Assembly: GCF_039545035.1 (NCBI RefSeq)
Contig: NZ_BAABRO010000004.1
Coordinates: 248,001 to 312,000 of the forward strand
DNA from: Novipirellula caenicola
GTDB lineage: Bacteria; Planctomycetota; Planctomycetia; Pirellulales; Pirellulaceae
DNA length: 64,000 nt
Reading direction: 5' to 3'
A model generated the notes under the pieces. The model did no database searches, was not told the DNA's origin, and saw only the letters and a program-made list of their open reading frames with translations. The stretch's first letter is position 1; each line of letters starts with the position of its first letter. Made by a program: the position numbers and the translations under genes. Positions 1 through 10,118 of the stretch are shown piece after piece.

Positions 1-330
1 GGTGACGGAACCAACATCGATTTCGCTGGCGGTGAACGTGTTGCCAGCTCGATTGCCCGCAGTGGCGAGCGAAAACAGATCGAACAGTCCGCGATTCGTG
101 ATGCGATCGCCGAGCAGATCCAGCGGTGGAAACAGGGCGAAAGCTGGTCCAAGCTCAAAGCGATCGAGCTGTTGTATGTCGTCGGATTGTCCAACAAGGC
201 GGTGGCCGAGAAGACCGATTTGACCGAACAACAGGTCGCTAATTTCAAAAGCGATTTTCAGCTCCGTTTGCGTTCGATCATCAGCCGCATGAATCTCGAC
301 GCTGAAGTGTTCCCTGAATTGGCGGAGTGA
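1..330 (+). CDS. C-terminal part of a sigma-70-like regulatory protein (5' end outside window)
   Basis: Reading frame 1 is open from the window edge to the TGA at 328-330, giving 109 residues. The second half (ELLYVVGLSNKAVAEKTDL followed by TEQQVANFKSDFQLRLR) looks like a sigma-factor region 4 helix-turn-helix: a hydrophobic helix, a turn, then a recognition helix starting TEQQV, followed by a basic LRLR stretch. In ECF-type sigma factors this part contacts the -35 element. The first part is polar and helical (ERKQIEQSAIRDAIAEQI). The N-terminal region 2 that would confirm a sigma factor lies outside the window, so sigma-like is an inference. The next gene is convergent, on the opposite strand. 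Confidence 0.55.
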   Translation, partial: GDGTNIDFAGGERVASSIARSGERKQIEQSAIRDAIAEQIQRWKQGESWSKLKAIELLYVVGLSNKAVAEKTDLTEQQVANFKSDFQLRLRSIISRMNLDAEVFPELAE

Positions 331-669
331 GTTGGCTTACGCTTCGCAAAAGTAGCGCTGACTGGGCGTTCTCTGGGAGGGCGTCGAGTTTGAAATTTGC
401 AGAAGTATTTGGCGGGCCGAAGGTTCAGTCATTTGCATAGCCCAGGCTAGACGTAGCGAGCTTGCGAGCGAAGCTTAGGTCTGGGGCTCTGCTCCTTCGC
501 AACGGCCGAAACTCTTGGCGGCTTGTTGATTTAATGAAGTTTCCTGCGGCAAGGGGTGTATGATGGACTTTCTAGTCCGTCAATGGCGCATTCGACGGAC
601 GAGGAAGTCCATCGTACGACTAAAACAACAAGCCGTTGGCGAGTTTCGCTACATTGATTCCAACCTTCG
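331..669. other. Convergent intergenic region with a 117-bp repeat
   Basis: No gene is supported here. The stretch lies between two convergent genes. Its right half is the 117-bp inverted-repeat element annotated separately. The left half, around 437-490, holds an imperfect palindromic stretch (GCCCAGGCTAGACG... ...AGGTCTGGGGC) with AGCGAGC/GCGAGCG words, a pattern resembling a degenerate REP-type sequence. Confidence 0.6.
519..635. repeat. 117-bp MITE-like inverted-repeat element, copy 1
   Basis: The element starts CGGCTTGTTG and ends CAACAAGCCG, a perfect 10-bp terminal inverted repeat extendable to about 14 of 15 positions. Its centre folds into a second hairpin: GATGGACTTTCTAGTCCGTC pairs with GACGGACGAGGAAGTCCATC, with two mismatches. 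A second copy of identical length is at 14825-14941. TTGG flanks this copy on both sides, a possible 4-bp target duplication, but copy 2 has none. No open frame fits inside, so a non-autonomous element is inferred. Confidence 0.8.
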
Positions 670-3645
670 CTACGGCTTTTCTGCGGCGTTTGGATCGATC
701 GGAGACGACAGCAGATAGCCGGCCCAAAACAGCGGCTCTTCGCCGGTAACGTTTTCAAGATCCTTGTCGGCATGGGCCAACAGCGGCTCGGTCAACGGAT
801 CCAAGTCAGAGCGCCGCAACACCATCCGCGCCCGTCTCCACGCGTCGACCATTCCTGAAAACGGCAGCTCTTGTGAAAATTCGCGAAGCACAATCGCACT
901 GGATTCGCCGCCCACGGCCCAGCGGCTGATCAACACATCATCCACACCTGCGATATTCAACGCACACAAGGTCATGAACAGATCGCGTCCATCCCCGAGT
1001 CGCGTCGCTTCGGCCTGCGAGCGGAAACCGGCCAATGCGATCGTCTTGGGCAACTGAGATGGCAATTGCAACCATGCTCCGAGCGATGCGTTGGGTTTTC
1101 CTGCCTCGTACGGCAACACGCTCATGGCAAACGGGTTGTTCATGTCCATCACGCTTGGCGCAGCGACGATCAAACTGTCCAAAACAAGCCCCAGCATCGT
1201 CGTCGGAGGCATCTCCGCCACAGGCAACAAGATCGATCCCGCTGCCGCATCGACGATCGATTCAGTGATTGCGGTGTTGACCTCCAAGTCACGTGGGGCA
1301 AAGAAACGATTGGCTGCAAGCCCCACCGCTCGACTCTTTTTGCGAACGGGCATGGGTCGGACCGCCAATCCAGGCGTTGCGGCGTAGCGGATACTCATCT
1401 TGTCGCCCAGGAATTCAGCGTCTTCACCATCAATGGGAAGCATGTCAAACGGCAGATACCACAGCGGTCCATCGGGCACGATCACCAAATCATCAATGTC
1501 AGTGCCCGCGAAAAAACTTGCGTCGGGAAACAAAAACTTCAACAACGTCGCAGCATCTTTTCGCCATGCGTTATCTTCGGGCAAACGCGCCCCACGCGTC
1601 TTGCCCACACCGATCGATCGCAACACGGATCCAATCATCGCGGGCAATCGTGACGTGTTGTTGTTGGTCCACGATTGTGTATTTCCGTTCAACGAAAACG
1701 TCGTGTACAAACGGTTGCCTACAAACGCAAACGTGACCAGCGCCGTTCGTTTCGGCAATCCTTGGATCGGTGCTTTTTCATCCACTCGTGGCGGGGCCAA
1801 ACGTGGCAACGATCCACGCGAAAATGCGATCAGCGTCGCCAGCGATTCTTGTTGTTGCGCTAGTTTTTCAACCACCGAATCGTTGACCGTTTCCGCTGGC
1901 AAATTGGCATTGTCCAAAACCATCTGGCGAAGCCGCTTGAATTCGGCAGGACCTTGGTCGCGAAATTTCCTCTGATCATCGCTCAGCGTCTGCTCATCGG
2001 CACTGGCCAACACACGCACATGTGCGATCCGGCCCGCCAACGGCATCGTTTGCGAGAACCGTTCGGCGAGCAGGGTGTCGGTGCGGGCCAAAACTTTGAC
2101 GCCATCGGTCTGCTCGGCCGCGATTGCAAGTCGCATTGCCAGCGCGGCCAATCGATCGATTGTCAAAAAGGTCATCGCGTCGACTGGATCACGCCGCCAC
2201 AATCCGGGCGGCGGATCGTTGGTGAAGTACTCGAGAATCGCATCGCTTGTCGAGCCTCCGATTCGGGTTCCAAGCGACTGGCTTAGCAATGCAAATTGAT
2301 ACGTACTGGGCATCGAAACCAGCGTCCGATTGCGTACCCGATGCTGCTGGGCAAAGGTCCGCATCGATCCATACGCCTTGTCAACGACGCTATTCGATTT
2401 CAACCCAATTGCGTCACCGCGAGCCGCAGCCAATTTCGCAGCAACAAAGGCTCCGTACGCATCGATTCGAGGTTGCACCACGTCGCGACGGTCCGAAAGC
2501 GATTTGGCATGACCGATTGAGAGCGTCGCAGCATCGTAATCACGCGATTTGACAGCCGCATCCGCCGAGGCGACGAAACCGTGTACCGACGCGAGTCGTG
2601 ATTTGCGGAGCATGGCATTGGCAGCCGTATCGGCAGCCGTGCGTACGACATTCGCCTCCTTGTCGCTGGCCACTCCAGCGGCCAATTGCAACGCCTCGCC
2701 GATCAGTTCGGGTTGCTCAAGCGCTGCAGCCACGTTCACGCACGCTAACGCCGCAGCAAGCGATCCTTCGGCGGTGTCGGACTCGGCTAACACCGATGCT
2801 TGAACCAGCAGCGCGATCGCCGACAATGGATGGGCTCCACCACTGGACAACGCGGACTTCGAAGCTTCGGGAAACGCACGCTTGTCGTCGTACGCCGCGA
2901 AACGAGCCGCACCGTGCAGTGCTCCGACCATCGTTTGCGCGACCGGTTGGGGGATCCCACCGACATTAGTGGACTCGGCCAATTCGTTGACAAAGTTGTC
3001 CTGCTCTGACAATGGCCCCAAGATGATCCGTCGACGATACGACGCGATCGCGAGCCCACGCATGATTTCGATGATGTCCATCGCACGCAGGTTGGGTTCT
3101 TCGATCACCCCGCCTTGGATCAACGTTTGCTCGGTCACCTGTTGCCCTGAACGGTACATGATCCGATCGGACGTTGGGATGCGTTTGATCGCCATCGCAG
3201 CCGGCCAAACTCCCGGCGGCGGGGACACTTGCACCCCGTCACGGACCGCTGACCGCCAATCGACTTTATTCAACCAACCGCGATAGCGAATCGCGACCTG
3301 CATCGCAGCATCAATGTTCTCGCGAGCTTGCGGTACGCTGCCCATGTGCCAATAACATTCCGCCAACATCGCATACACAGGAATTGAATCGATCCAACGC
3401 CCATTGATATCGCGGCGGGTGCTGCGGAGAGCCCCCTCAAAAGCGTCTAATGCATTTTCAAGATCGCCACTGCGGTAGATCTCCAGTGCAATGTAGTACT
3501 CCTGTGACGGATAGCGACCACCAGGCTCGATCCCCCCTAAGGTGCCAAAAGACCCTAAACCACTGCCTTGGGCGAAGGAGACTTGGGGTGTTAAAGACAA
3601 CACACTGGCCGCCGCGATCAGGCAAGCGAGAACTCGCGTCAACAT
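670..3645 (-). CDS. Secreted TPR-like protein with degenerate CHAT domain
   Basis: A 991-residue protein. The start at 3645 was chosen because it begins directly with a signal peptide (MLTRVLACLIAAASVLSL, cleavage near SFAQ-G); an upstream ATG at 3720 would add 25 residues in front. The N-terminal third has alanine-rich helical pairs typical of TPR-like repeats (YYIALEIYRSGDLENALDAF). The C-terminal 300 residues match a CHAT (caspase-like) fold: VIVPDGPLWYLPFDMLP corresponds to the PDG..LPF strand, and AGVDDVLISRWAVGGESS to the AGA..V..LW.V motif of the family. The catalytic His and Cys positions appear replaced (AAPSVMD and LAGFRSQ), so it is probably a non-peptidase scaffold. It is a single gene, convergent with the sigma-like gene. 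CHAT membership is moderately certain; function is unknown. Confidence 0.7.
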   Translation of the reverse strand: MLTRVLACLIAAASVLSLTPQVSFAQGSGLGSFGTLGGIEPGGRYPSQEYYIALEIYRSGDLENALDAFEGALRSTRRDINGRWIDSIPVYAMLAECYWHMGSVPQARENIDAAMQVAIRYRGWLNKVDWRSAVRDGVQVSPPPGVWPAAMAIKRIPTSDRIMYRSGQQVTEQTLIQGGVIEEPNLRAMDIIEIMRGLAIASYRRRIILGPLSEQDNFVNELAESTNVGGIPQPVAQTMVGALHGAARFAAYDDKRAFPEASKSALSSGGAHPLSAIALLVQASVLAESDTAEGSLAAALACVNVAAALEQPELIGEALQLAAGVASDKEANVVRTAADTAANAMLRKSRLASVHGFVASADAAVKSRDYDAATLSIGHAKSLSDRRDVVQPRIDAYGAFVAAKLAAARGDAIGLKSNSVVDKAYGSMRTFAQQHRVRNRTLVSMPSTYQFALLSQSLGTRIGGSTSDAILEYFTNDPPPGLWRRDPVDAMTFLTIDRLAALAMRLAIAAEQTDGVKVLARTDTLLAERFSQTMPLAGRIAHVRVLASADEQTLSDDQRKFRDQGPAEFKRLRQMVLDNANLPAETVNDSVVEKLAQQQESLATLIAFSRGSLPRLAPPRVDEKAPIQGLPKRTALVTFAFVGNRLYTTFSLNGNTQSWTNNNTSRLPAMIGSVLRSIGVGKTRGARLPEDNAWRKDAATLLKFLFPDASFFAGTDIDDLVIVPDGPLWYLPFDMLPIDGEDAEFLGDKMSIRYAATPGLAVRPMPVRKKSRAVGLAANRFFAPRDLEVNTAITESIVDAAAGSILLPVAEMPPTTMLGLVLDSLIVAAPSVMDMNNPFAMSVLPYEAGKPNASLGAWLQLPSQLPKTIALAGFRSQAEATRLGDGRDLFMTLCALNIAGVDDVLISRWAVGGESSAIVLREFSQELPFSGMVDAWRRARMVLRRSDLDPLTEPLLAHADKDLENVTGEEPLFWAGYLLSSPIDPNAAEKP

Positions 3646-3996
3646 TGTTTTAGAAAAGTCCGTTCGAGGAAAATCAGAGTACGCCAAAACGTGGCTGGAT
3701 TGAAAATCGCTCATGGGCATGGATTCGACGGCAAAGAGAGGGGGCGGAGCTGCGACGCGGGCGATCGGGAATTCGTTTCATGCTCCCACCATTCCATCCA
3801 CATCGTGAAGCAACAGAAAACGATTCGCTCGATCGGATGTTATCCTAGGAGCTGATTGACGCGGCGTCGAATGATTTTCCGAAAGCGGACTCCCTCTCAG
3901 TATATTGTCCGCTGAAGGGGGCGAGGTTTTTGATTCTGATGCCGAGGAAGCTTCACACGATCGACATTTCCTTCACTTTGGCACCGAGCTATTTGC
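3646..3996. other. Divergent intergenic region
   Basis: The region lies between the CHAT-like gene (leftward) and a membrane-protein gene (rightward) and must carry both promoters. If the CHAT gene starts at 3720, part of it is coding. TGTTATCCTA around 3838-3847 is -10-like, but no convincing paired -35 is visible. Nothing else is recognised. Confidence 0.4.
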
Positions 3997-4662
3997 ATGA
4001 CGAACGAATCGTCCCGACCGAATCCTTACGCCCCTGCGGGGGTAATCGAATCAGAGTCGGACGACGCCCTTCATGATATCAATGGTGACCTGACCTCGGA
4101 CGTCCGCCATCGGCTGCCGATTTGGCGAATTGCGATTCGCTGGACGTTTGTTTGTTCATTGAGTGCCATTCCAAGCTTTTTGTTTGGAATGGTTGTCACC
4201 AAGCACCAGCAAATCCCGGCGATGCTGGTTGGAATCGCCATTTTTTGTGCTTTGTACACCTGGTTGGATTGGCGGACGGCTCAGCAGGCGTGGCGGAACA
4301 AAAAGTCGCTAAAATGGACTCTAGGCATCATGTATGGAACGCGAGTCTTGATCTCGATCGCCGTGCCGATCGGGGGAATGCTTGATATCATTTGCGGAGT
4401 CGTCTCGACGTCGTTGGTAACAAAGATGACGGGATTCGAGTTCGAGCCGGGCGGGCCCGAGAGTGAAATCTCGACGTTTGGCGAGTCCTTTTTCCCTGTT
4501 TTGTTAACCACACTGATCCAAGGAGGCCTGATGAATGTCGTTCTGGCCATCTATGGGATCGTCGTTTTTGGCATTGTTTTGGCGATCCGGGCGATTTCGG
4601 GCAAGAACGAACCGCAGAGAGAAAAAACAATCGCAGTTGACCCATCTTCACTAAACTCGTAA
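3997..4662 (+). CDS. Predicted four-helix membrane protein of unknown function
   Basis: A 221-residue protein. It opens with MTNESSRPNPYAPAG; an NPYAP-type motif before the first helix recurs in planctomycete membrane proteins. Hydrophobic segments lie near residues 50-72, 74-95, 108-140 and 165-200. The C-terminus is charged (GKNEPQREK). No enzymatic motif was recognised. No Shine-Dalgarno sequence precedes the ATG, which is not unusual in this window. It sits upstream of secA with about 260 bp between them, so co-transcription is not evident. Integral membrane location is well supported; function is not. Confidence 0.7.
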   Translation: MTNESSRPNPYAPAGVIESESDDALHDINGDLTSDVRHRLPIWRIAIRWTFVCSLSAIPSFLFGMVVTKHQQIPAMLVGIAIFCALYTWLDWRTAQQAWRNKKSLKWTLGIMYGTRVLISIAVPIGGMLDIICGVVSTSLVTKMTGFEFEPGGPESEISTFGESFFPVLLTTLIQGGLMNVVLAIYGIVVFGIVLAIRAISGKNEPQREKTIAVDPSSLNS

Positions 4663-4924
4663 CTTGCGGATGTAACGGCATTTAGGTACGCGTTTTTGTA
4701 ACGTGTGCCGCGATGATTGCATGGAGGCTTCCGGCTCGGTCCTGGATTTGCCACAACCTTCATGTTGACCCGCAAAAGTGTCATATTGACGCTCGCGCCG
4801 ACGGATCAAACGTACACAGGTTCTGCTCTCGTGGTGGGCAATTTTTAGCCTGTGCTTTTGAGACGTGTTCATCCAGATACTGCGATTCCCCCGAATCGCA
4901 CACGACCTTACCCCGACGAAAAAT

Positions 4925-7900
4925 ATGTCTTTCTTCGAACGACTTTTTGATATTTGTGGCGTTGTCTTCGGTGGCGCTTTCGGTGCTGTGGAACGCAGTA
5001 TCACCTCGGTTTTCGGTTCTGCGAATGCTCGTCATGTCGCAAAACTACGCCAACGTGCCGAAGCGATCGGCGAGTTGGAACCCAAATACGAGGCGATGAG
5101 CGACGAAGAGCTCCGTCAACAAACCGAAAACTTTCGCAAACGACTCCGCGATGGTGAAACGCTCGACGATATTCTCGAAGAAGCCTTCGCGGTCTGTCGC
5201 GAAGGGGGCAAACGCTTCTTAGGCATGCGTCATTATGACGTCCAACTGATCGGCGGGATGGTGCTGCATAACGGCAACATCGCTGAAATGGTGACCGGGG
5301 AAGGTAAAACGTTGGTGGCAACGCTGCCGGCATACCTCAATGCAATCGAAGGCAAGGGCGTTCACGTCATCACGGTCAACGACTATTTGGCCCGTCGTGA
5401 CATGGAATGGATGGCCCCGCTGTACATGAACCTAGGATTGACCGTTAACGCAATCCAATCCGGGATGTCGACGGCTGAAAAACAAGCTGCATACGCCTGT
5501 GACATCACTTACGGAACGAACAACGAGTTCGGATTCGATTACCTGCGTGACAACATGCGTCCCGCCGCCAAGGGTGACGACCGGTACCCAAAGGAAGCTC
5601 AACAGTGCCAAGGACCGCTGAACTACGCGATCATCGACGAAGTCGACAACATTCTGATCGATGAAGCCCGGACCCCGCTGATCATTAGCGGCCCGGCCGA
5701 TTTGGATCTCGGCCGCTACGCCGATGCCGATCGCGTCGCGCGTCAACTGAAGAAGGAAGTCCATTTCACCGTCGATGAAAAACAACACAACGTCACGTTG
5801 ACCGACGAAGGAGTTCGTGAGGCCGAGAAGCTAGCGGGAGTCGAAAGCTTCTACACCGCTGGCAATATGGAATGGCCGCACTTGATCGACAACGCGCTGA
5901 AAGCTCATTACCTATACAAATTGGACGTCAACTACGTCGTCAAAGATCGCCAAATTGTGATTGTCGACGAGTTCACCGGACGGTTGATGGAAGGTCGCCA
6001 ATGGAGCGACGGACTGCACCAAGCGGTCGAAGCCAAAGAAGGCGTGCCGATCAAACAAGAAACACAAACCTTCGCCACCGCGTCGCTGCAAAACATCTTC
6101 AAGATGTACAAAAAGCTTTCCGGGATGACCGGGACGGCGATGACCGAAGCGACCGAGTTCATGAAGATTTACGGACTCGATGTCGTTGCGATTCCGACCA
6201 ACCGCGAAATGAAGCGGATCGAACATCTCGATTTGATCTATCTGACCGAGAAAGACAAATTCAAAGCGCTTGCCGATGAGGTCGAACGAGCTCACAAGTG
6301 GGACGTGATCAATCTGAAGGATGGCAACGAGGTTTGGGGGAAAATCCAAAAGAGCGACGACAACGAAGTCGTGATCATCGCCAAGGGAGAAAAGAATCCC
6401 GAGACCTATGCGATGAGCAAGATCGAATCGATCGAACGCAGTGGACGGCCGGTCTTGATCGGTACCGTCAGCATCGAAAAGAGCGAGCGGTTGTCCGAAT
6501 TGCTCGAACGCCGTGGAATCAAGCACGACGTTTTGAATGCGAAAAACCACGGTCGTGAAGCTGAGATTGTTTCGCAAGCAGGTCGTATCAACGCCGTGAC
6601 GATCGCAACGAACATGGCCGGTCGTGGTACCGACATCGTGCTCGGGGGCAATCCGGAAACGATGGCGTGGGCACAATTGCAACACAAATACCCCACCCGG
6701 CTGGAAGTGCCCGACGACGAGTGGAACGCCTTGGTCGAAGAGATCGATGCACGCGAAAAAATGAGCGAAGAAGGCGACGTGGTTCGCGACTTGGGCGGTT
6801 TGTACGTGCTCGGGACCGAACGTCACGAATCCCGCCGAATCGACTTGCAACTTCGCGGTCGTTGTGGACGTCAAGGCGACCCGGGGTCGAGCCGATTCTT
6901 TCTGTCGTTGGAAGACGATTTGATGCGGATCTTTGCTGGCGATTTTGTCAAAAGCATGATGGAACGCCTGGGCATGAAAGAGGGCGAAGCGATCGAACAT
7001 TCGATGGTGACTCGCCGCATTGCCTCGGCTCAGAAAAAGGTCGAAGAACGCAACTACGAAATTCGCAAGAGCTTGCTTGACTATGACGAAGTGATGGACG
7101 AACAACGCAAACGCGTCTATCGCTATCGCCAAAACTTGCTCGACGGCCATAGTTCTCGCAACATGATCCTGGATCTGATTCGGGCTCAGATCGAAAAATT
7201 CGTCAACACCTTCCTCGACCCCAACTACGGCGTCGACACGTTCGCTGCGTATGCCGGCAGCCAGCTTGATTGCCAACTCGAGTCACGCGATTTCCAAAAT
7301 ATGGATTTCGAGATGGCCAAGACGTATGCGGTCGACCAAGCCGAACGTGCAGCGGAAGTCACGGTTCACGAGATCATCGAAGAAAATCTTCCTCAAGCGA
7401 TGGAAGATGAGTGGAATTGGAAGGCGCTGACCAATTGGGCCAACACCCGGCTTGGCACCAATTACCAAGAACACCAATTGAAAAACATGGATCGTGATGA
7501 ACTCACCGACGAACTGATCCAAAAAGCCCACGAGCGAATCGGGACGGTCGATCTGACGGAAGGCGAACCGTTCTTGGATGCCGACTTTGGTCTGCGAACG
7601 ATGTGTGCGTGGATGCGTCACAAATTCGGAATCGAAACGACCCCGGACGAATTCCGCGACGTCGAAGATCTGCGTCAAGTCAGCGAGTCGCTGTACAAGC
7701 GAGCCGAAGAAGCCTACACGCAGAAGGAATCCGAATACCCCGTCATTGCCGGCATTTCTCGCTTCACTGAGAAGCAAGGTGCCCAAATCTCGCTCGACCG
7801 CGAAGGATTGGTCGATTGGGTACAACATCGATTTGGTGCCCAACTGACGCCCGACGAAGTACGACTGAACCGCGACGACTTGAAGGCACAACTTGTTGAA

Positions 7901-8635
7901 TTCAGTCGCAAGGCCGGCGGTGCTGCGAAAGAGAAAAATGAGATCGCACAGCGAAAACTGAACGAGTTGTTCGGGAAAGCTGGAAAAGACACTACGGCGG
8001 CAGTTGCCTCCGGGAAAAATGGCAGTCTCGAAGAATTTGCGGATTGGTTGAAAAACGAATTCAACTACCGGGCGATCAAGGAAGACTTGTTGCGAATGAA
8101 CCGCCAAGAATTGTCGTTGGCGGTCGATGGTGCGGTGGACGACCGCTTCTATCCTGAAATGCGGCGGATGGAACGCCAGATTTTGCTAAGCATTGTGGAC
8201 GAAGCTTGGAAGAATCACCTGTTGACGATGGACCATTTGCGCAGCAGCGTGGGACTGAAAGGCTACGCCCAACTTGACCCCAAAGTCGAATACAAACGCG
8301 AAGGCATGCGGTTGTTCGATGCGATGTGGGAATCGATCGGCGAGCGCGTGACCGATCTGATCTTCCGTATGGAATCGTTCAACGAGGAATTCATCCGCAG
8401 CACATGGGTCGAAGCGACCACCAGTCGCACCGATCCGAGTGCAGCCAGCCCGCCACGCCAAGAAATCGATTCCCCTGCTCAACGAGCGGCTCAATCGAGC
8501 AACCAGGACAATGAATCGCGTCCTGACCCGGTGCGTCACTCCGAACCGCGTGTCGGTCGCAACGATCCCTGCCCGTGTGGTAGTGGCAAAAAGTATAAAT
8601 CGTGCTGCATGCGAAAAAGCGGTCCGGTAGTCTAG
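4925..8635 (+). CDS. secA: Protein translocase ATPase SecA (enlarged)
   Basis: SecA is the motor that drives unfolded preproteins through SecYEG. The start at 4925 (MSFFERLF) fits the family N-terminus; an upstream ATG at 4865 adds 20 unlikely residues. The product is 1236 residues, against about 840-900 in typical SecA. Walker A GEGKT is near residue 125, the DEVD box near 238, IPTNREM and GTVSIEKSE mark NBD2, and the end carries a SEC-C zinc motif ([16 protein letters not shown]). Two enlargements stand out: an extra block of about 55 residues between IPTNREM and [15 protein letters not shown] (nt 6292-6459), and a C-terminal scaffold region expanded by repeated tryptophan-led helical units (nt 7410-8150). 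The zinc tail suggests SecB or phospholipid/ribosome contact is kept. It is followed by waaA after 43 bp. Confidence 0.97.
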   Translation: MSFFERLFDICGVVFGGAFGAVERSITSVFGSANARHVAKLRQRAEAIGELEPKYEAMSDEELRQQTENFRKRLRDGETLDDILEEAFAVCREGGKRFLGMRHYDVQLIGGMVLHNGNIAEMVTGEGKTLVATLPAYLNAIEGKGVHVITVNDYLARRDMEWMAPLYMNLGLTVNAIQSGMSTAEKQAAYACDITYGTNNEFGFDYLRDNMRPAAKGDDRYPKEAQQCQGPLNYAIIDEVDNILIDEARTPLIISGPADLDLGRYADADRVARQLKKEVHFTVDEKQHNVTLTDEGVREAEKLAGVESFYTAGNMEWPHLIDNALKAHYLYKLDVNYVVKDRQIVIVDEFTGRLMEGRQWSDGLHQAVEAKEGVPIKQETQTFATASLQNIFKMYKKLSGMTGTAMTEATEFMKIYGLDVVAIPTNREMKRIEHLDLIYLTEKDKFKALADEVERAHKWDVINLKDGNEVWGKIQKSDDNEVVIIAKGEKNPETYAMSKIESIERSGRPVLIGTVSIEKSERLSELLERRGIKHDVLNAKNHGREAEIVSQAGRINAVTIATNMAGRGTDIVLGGNPETMAWAQLQHKYPTRLEVPDDEWNALVEEIDAREKMSEEGDVVRDLGGLYVLGTERHESRRIDLQLRGRCGRQGDPGSSRFFLSLEDDLMRIFAGDFVKSMMERLGMKEGEAIEHSMVTRRIASAQKKVEERNYEIRKSLLDYDEVMDEQRKRVYRYRQNLLDGHSSRNMILDLIRAQIEKFVNTFLDPNYGVDTFAAYAGSQLDCQLESRDFQNMDFEMAKTYAVDQAERAAEVTVHEIIEENLPQAMEDEWNWKALTNWANTRLGTNYQEHQLKNMDRDELTDELIQKAHERIGTVDLTEGEPFLDADFGLRTMCAWMRHKFGIETTPDEFRDVEDLRQVSESLYKRAEEAYTQKESEYPVIAGISRFTEKQGAQISLDREGLVDWVQHRFGAQLTPDEVRLNRDDLKAQLVEFSRKAGGAAKEKNEIAQRKLNELFGKAGKDTTAAVASGKNGSLEEFADWLKNEFNYRAIKEDLLRMNRQELSLAVDGAVDDRFYPEMRRMERQILLSIVDEAWKNHLLTMDHLRSSVGLKGYAQLDPKVEYKREGMRLFDAMWESIGERVTDLIFRMESFNEEFIRSTWVEATTSRTDPSAASPPRQEIDSPAQRAAQSSNQDNESRPDPVRHSEPRVGRNDPCPCGSGKKYKSCCMRKSGPVV

Positions 8636-8678
8636 TTTTTTTAGTCGCTAGTTTTTTGTCCATTCGGAAAGGATTCCG

Positions 8679-9995
8679 ATGTTCGCTAATCTGCTCTACG
8701 CCGCCGCGTTGCTACTGCTTTCGCCGGTGATTATCTATCGGATGCTGCGGCATGGTCGCTATCGGCGTGGTGTCCGCGAAAAACTTTGGGGCATCTCCAA
8801 GACGCACGCCCAGTCGTTGACCGCAGGCAAGTCCGCGGTTTGGCTGCACGCCGTCAGCGTTGGCGAAGTCAATCTGATTAGCGGACTGGTCAAACGTCTC
8901 GAGGCGACCCATCCCGAGCATCAAGTCGTTGTGTCCACGTCGACCGACACCGGATACGACTTGGCTGTGAAGCTGTACGGTGCCGATCGGGTTTTCTTTT
9001 GCCCGTTGGATTTCAGCTGGGCCGTATCTCGCACGCTGCGAAATTTGATGCCCGAAATGCTCGTGCTAGCTGAACTGGAACTGTGGCCTAATTTGATCCG
9101 CATTGCGACTGACCGCGGTTGTCCGGTGATGGTGGCCAACGCGAGGCTGAGTCAACGCAGTGCAGCGGGATACCAGCGATTTGCCTTCCTGACTCAATCA
9201 ACGTTTGCCAGACTCGCTTGGGTTGGTGCGCAAAACGAACAGGCGGCTCAGCGGTTTGCGGCATGCGGAACGGCGGCTGAGCGGATCGAGGTGACCGGAT
9301 CGATCAAATTCGACAATGCGCCGAGTAACCGAGACACCGTCGAAGTCCAATCCCGAATTCAATGGGCAGGCGTCGATCCGTGGAATCGAGTCTGGGTGGT
9401 CGGCAGCACCCAACCCGGCGAAGAAATCATGGCGATTAAAATTTTCAAGTCGTTGATTGCCGAGCATCCGGAGTTGCGGTTGGTATTGGTGCCGCGTCAC
9501 GTCGAACGCTTTGACGCCGTGGCAACGTTGGTGAGCAACGCGGGACTGAATGTCCATCGACGTTCGATCGATCCGTCGCTTGATCAAGCGAGTTGGTCGG
9601 CGGGTACCGTGATTCTTGTCGATACGATTGGCGAGCTGCGACATTGGTGGGGCGTCAGCCACATCGCCACCGTCGGCGGCAGCTTTGGTACGCGGGGTGG
9701 CCAAAACATGCTTGAACCCGGTGCTTACGGTAGCGCCGTGTCCTTCGGTCCCGACACCAAGAATTTCAAAGAGATCGCCAATCAATTGATTGACGCGGGC
9801 GGAGCCGTCCGCGTCGCCGACGCAGCACAGTTGCGTGAATTTGTCGAGCGATGTTTGACGGACATTCCTAGCGCCGATGCATTGGGGCGAGCCGCACGCC
9901 GGGTGATCTCAGAGCATCAAGGGGCAACGCAGAGAACAGTCAGTGCACTGCGGCGACAATTGCATCGACCGCAGCAGCAACGACATGCGGCATAG
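8679..9995 (+). CDS. waaA: 3-deoxy-D-manno-octulosonic acid (Kdo) transferase
   Basis: A 438-residue GT30-family enzyme that transfers Kdo from CMP-Kdo to lipid IVA at the inner face of the cytoplasmic membrane. Visible signatures are an N-terminal hydrophobic anchor (MFANLLYAAALLLLSPVI), the donor/acceptor loop VWLHAVSVGEVNLI near residue 50 with the conserved Glu of the family, LAELELWPNLIR, and the C-terminal GT-B half with GGSFGTRGGQNMLEPGAYG and PDTKNFKEIA. Length matches WaaA. A Shine-Dalgarno-like AAGGA lies about 6 nt before the ATG. The gap to secA is only 43 bp, with two T-rich runs (8636-8658) that could be a weak terminator. Presence of waaA implies lipopolysaccharide-type lipid A in this organism. 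Confidence 0.93.
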   Translation: MFANLLYAAALLLLSPVIIYRMLRHGRYRRGVREKLWGISKTHAQSLTAGKSAVWLHAVSVGEVNLISGLVKRLEATHPEHQVVVSTSTDTGYDLAVKLYGADRVFFCPLDFSWAVSRTLRNLMPEMLVLAELELWPNLIRIATDRGCPVMVANARLSQRSAAGYQRFAFLTQSTFARLAWVGAQNEQAAQRFAACGTAAERIEVTGSIKFDNAPSNRDTVEVQSRIQWAGVDPWNRVWVVGSTQPGEEIMAIKIFKSLIAEHPELRLVLVPRHVERFDAVATLVSNAGLNVHRRSIDPSLDQASWSAGTVILVDTIGELRHWWGVSHIATVGGSFGTRGGQNMLEPGAYGSAVSFGPDTKNFKEIANQLIDAGGAVRVADAAQLREFVERCLTDIPSADALGRAARRVISEHQGATQRTVSALRRQLHRPQQQRHAA

Positions 9996-10020
9996 AGCCT
10001 GCGATCGAGCGTCGACGTTT

Positions 10021-10067
10021 GCCGTGATTTTAGGCCGGATCACAGCGGAGTGAAAATCCGGCACGGC
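10021..10067. terminator. Putative bidirectional terminator hairpin
   Basis: GCCGGAT at 10034-10040 pairs with ATCCGGC at 10056-10062; an outer pair GCCGTG/CACGGC (10021-10026, 10062-10067) could form alternatively. It sits between convergent waaA and the DUF1559 gene. There is no long T tract, so this is tentative. Confidence 0.35.
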
Positions 10068-10118
10068 GGCAGCGTCAAATTTATGCTCGGCTTTGCGTCC
10101 GTTTCTTAAGGTTCGTCG

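Noticed and set aside
5912-7276. Long leftward open frame (about 450 codons) opposite secA
   Set aside because: It is antisense to a fully supported secA; its Phe/His/Val-rich translation has no family motif and is a codon-bias shadow.
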